A stretch of 64,000 nucleotides of DNA from CALKZN01 sp050633785 (lineage in GTDB: Bacteria; Pseudomonadota; Gammaproteobacteria; Arenicellales; Arenicellaceae), in NCBI GenBank assembly GCA_050633785.1, contig JBOEHE010000047.1:1-64000 (forward strand), given 5' to 3'. Every line of letters begins with the position of its first letter. The first letter of the stretch is position 1. Positions 62,871 through 64,000 of the stretch are shown in pieces. Both the position numbers and the translations under genes were made by a program. The notes beneath the pieces were generated by a model. That model was given only the letters and a program-made list of their open reading frames with translations. It searched no databases and had not been told where the DNA came from.

Positions 62871-63662
62871 TTAACGACTGCGTTTTAAAGCCGTTTGGTT
62901 GAAATCGGCTTCAGCCAGACCATTGCCAAACTGATAGTTTTCCCATGACAAATCGGTCTCCTTATTATTCTGATGATTTACCATCTTCATCTCACTTGGA
63001 CGCCAATATTTGTTTAGGTATTGTTGAAAACCATCAGATACAAGTGTTTTCAACAAAGTGTTTTTTCGATCATAGAACTCAACTTTATATGAACGGTAGT
63101 GCTCTTGATCAATCCAAGCAATTTGGCGCGTATAACCCGATTTAGCGTATAGAGGCTTTCGTTCAATTTTGAACATAGCCTGACCATTCAACTCTTCTTC
63201 ACCGAGGAAGGTATAACTGTATTTCTCAATTTCTTGCGAACTCAAATCTTCATAAGCAAACTCACTTCCCATAAACGGCCCGGATTTGTTGGCTGAAGAT
63301 ATTCGCTTAACCCGCTTCAAAGCAGGTAAATATAGCCACTGATCATCCGGATTAGTTGCATGCGTATGACTCAGGAATGCTGTGCCTTTGACATCCGCAG
63401 GTTTATCAAAAATACTGATCGATTTATCACCATCGCCATCAACTTCCATATTGCGAATACGAATTTCCCGACGGCTCTCCTTGCCTGCTTTATTACGCAA
63501 AACCATCACCATATTAGCTGTTGAGTCACCCCAACCCTGATCTCTCAGATCAGCTTCTTTAGCAATCGCCAACCCTTTTTCTTCAGGTGTTTCAGCCACC
63601 GCAATGGTTACCAAGTTAGCGGCAACAATGCCGGTCATGATCAACTGAATCGCTTTTTTCAT
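62871..63662 (-). CDS. LolA-like outer-membrane lipoprotein-sorting protein (PF17131 type)
   Basis: The open frame starts at 63686, but the ATG at 63662 (MKKAIQL) has GAGG about eight bases upstream and gives a standard signal peptide ending near VAVAE (263 residues). The LolA/LolB-like fold shows in DQWLYLPALKRVKRISSANKSGPFMGSEFAYEDL and the final RPSEMKMVNHQN. Relatives usually stand beside RND exporters; no such exporter is here. It likely carries a hydrophobic ligand through the periplasm, with the barrel and MCE lipoprotein downstream. Confidence 0.85.
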   Translation of the reverse strand: MKKAIQLIMTGIVAANLVTIAVAETPEEKGLAIAKEADLRDQGWGDSTANMVMVLRNKAGKESRREIRIRNMEVDGDGDKSISIFDKPADVKGTAFLSHTHATNPDDQWLYLPALKRVKRISSANKSGPFMGSEFAYEDLSSQEIEKYSYTFLGEEELNGQAMFKIERKPLYAKSGYTRQIAWIDQEHYRSYKVEFYDRKNTLLKTLVSDGFQQYLNKYWRPSEMKMVNHQNNKETDLSWENYQFGNGLAEADFNQTALKRSR

Positions 63663-63749
63663 AGTATTACCTCGACCGTCTGGCACGTTTTGAGTTTAAC
63701 GCCAACGGGCTTGTTGAAGTGCATTGCACATGTATTAGTGTTAACTGCA

Positions 63750-64000
63750 TTATCTTGAAAGACTTGGGTTATCGATAAACGGATTTCGATTGCCCTGGAG
63801 CTTCTCAATCATTGTATTTCGACGCTGTTCTTCTTTATCAGGTGGGTCTTGATAATGCCATTTCAATAGCAATGCAGCCTGTTTCTTAAACAATTTTAAC
63901 CCCTGCTGTTTATATCGACGTTCCATATACAGCATCGCCCTGGCCACATCACCACGAACTGCTTCTCTGGGCTCGACCACCCGCATACGCTTATCGACCT
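63750..64000 (-). CDS. EndA/NucM-type endonuclease I, C-terminal part (cut by window edge)
   Basis: Only the C-terminal 83 residues are inside the window; the gene continues past 64000. VEPREAVRGDVARAMLYMERRY is the conserved active-site-adjacent stretch of endonuclease I. DPPDKEEQRRNTMIEKLQGNRNPFIDNP matches its end, with ending QGNxNPF. The enzyme is a periplasmic or secreted DNase. The Met at 63986 is internal and not the true start. Confidence 0.85.
   Translation of the reverse strand, partial: VDKRMRVVEPREAVRGDVARAMLYMERRYKQQGLKLFKKQAALLLKWHYQDPPDKEEQRRNTMIEKLQGNRNPFIDNPSLSR

Noticed and set aside
1..64000. CRISPR array, rRNA, prophage or complete insertion sequence
   Set aside because: No regularly spaced repeats, no rRNA-like stretches, no phage structural genes and no transposase with terminal repeats were seen.

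Overview
The window is bacterial chromosome from a Gram-negative gammaproteobacterium, probably marine and of moderate GC. Three things point there: the rsmI | lpoA-yraN-diaA-dolP block, the serS / crcB / lolA / ftsK | trxB block, and the dense outer-membrane and lipoprotein genes. The exact order (Cellvibrionales-like or a relative) cannot be fixed from sequence alone. There is no rRNA, CRISPR array or complete insertion sequence. One tRNA gene, tRNA-Ser(UGA), is present.

Layout. (1) 1-6.4 kb: an orphan Imm22-like immunity gene, then rsmI divergent from the cell-envelope operon lpoA-yraN-diaA-dolP, then a DMT-family exporter. (2) 6.4-9.4 kb: two FMN-binding split-barrel proteins and a divergent MocR/PdxR-type regulator with repeated half-sites in the shared promoter region. 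(3) 9.4-15.2 kb: one very large surface lipoprotein with a subtilisin-type protease domain, three Ig-like repeats and six FG-GAP/DxNxDG calcium loops, closed by a strong terminator; then an orphan TRAP substrate-binding protein. (4) 16.2-21.1 kb: an AT-rich accessory block ending at the 3' end of tRNA-Ser. It holds an attC-like recombination site between two cassette-like unknown genes, a small basic protein coupled to a low-molecular-weight tyrosine phosphatase, and a muramidase with a small lipoprotein that looks like an effector/immunity pair.

(5) 21.3-51.3 kb: a large surface-polysaccharide locus read right to left. At its upstream end are an unknown secreted protein, a BBP2_2-type barrel, an SH3-SLBB export protein, a Wzc-type co-polymerase/tyrosine kinase, a VpsP-like protein and an O-antigen-ligase-like protein. 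The middle and distal parts hold UDP-xylose synthase, an AsnB amidotransferase, an NDP-sugar epimerase, an ABC exporter (Wzm/Wzt with C-terminal glycan-binding domain), nine glycosyltransferases, an FkbM methyltransferase, a second polymerase/ligase-like membrane protein, a NodU-type carbamoyltransferase and WecA. The locus combines parts of the Wzy/Wzc and ABC-transporter pathways and has no recognisable Wzx flippase. WecA probably primes the glycan on undecaprenyl phosphate.

(6) 51.6-58.0 kb: housekeeping genes serS, crcB, lolA, ftsK | trxB, smr; rarA, often found in this block, is absent. (7) 58.0-64.0 kb: a two-gene unit of a DUF6976/FIST-like protein and an ISL3-type zinc-ribbon protein without a transposase core; an 800-base gap rich in perfect inverted repeats that also encodes a 30-residue Cys/His-rich membrane microprotein; an MCE(MlaD)-like lipoprotein / outer-membrane barrel / LolA-like carrier operon; and the 3' part of an EndA-type nuclease cut by the window edge.

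The best candidates for something undescribed are the zinc-ribbon/DUF6976 pair, the Cys/His microprotein with its palindrome, the attC-like cassette site in the tRNA-Ser island, and the MCE-lipoprotein/barrel/carrier operon. All family calls are from reading motifs; no database search was run.
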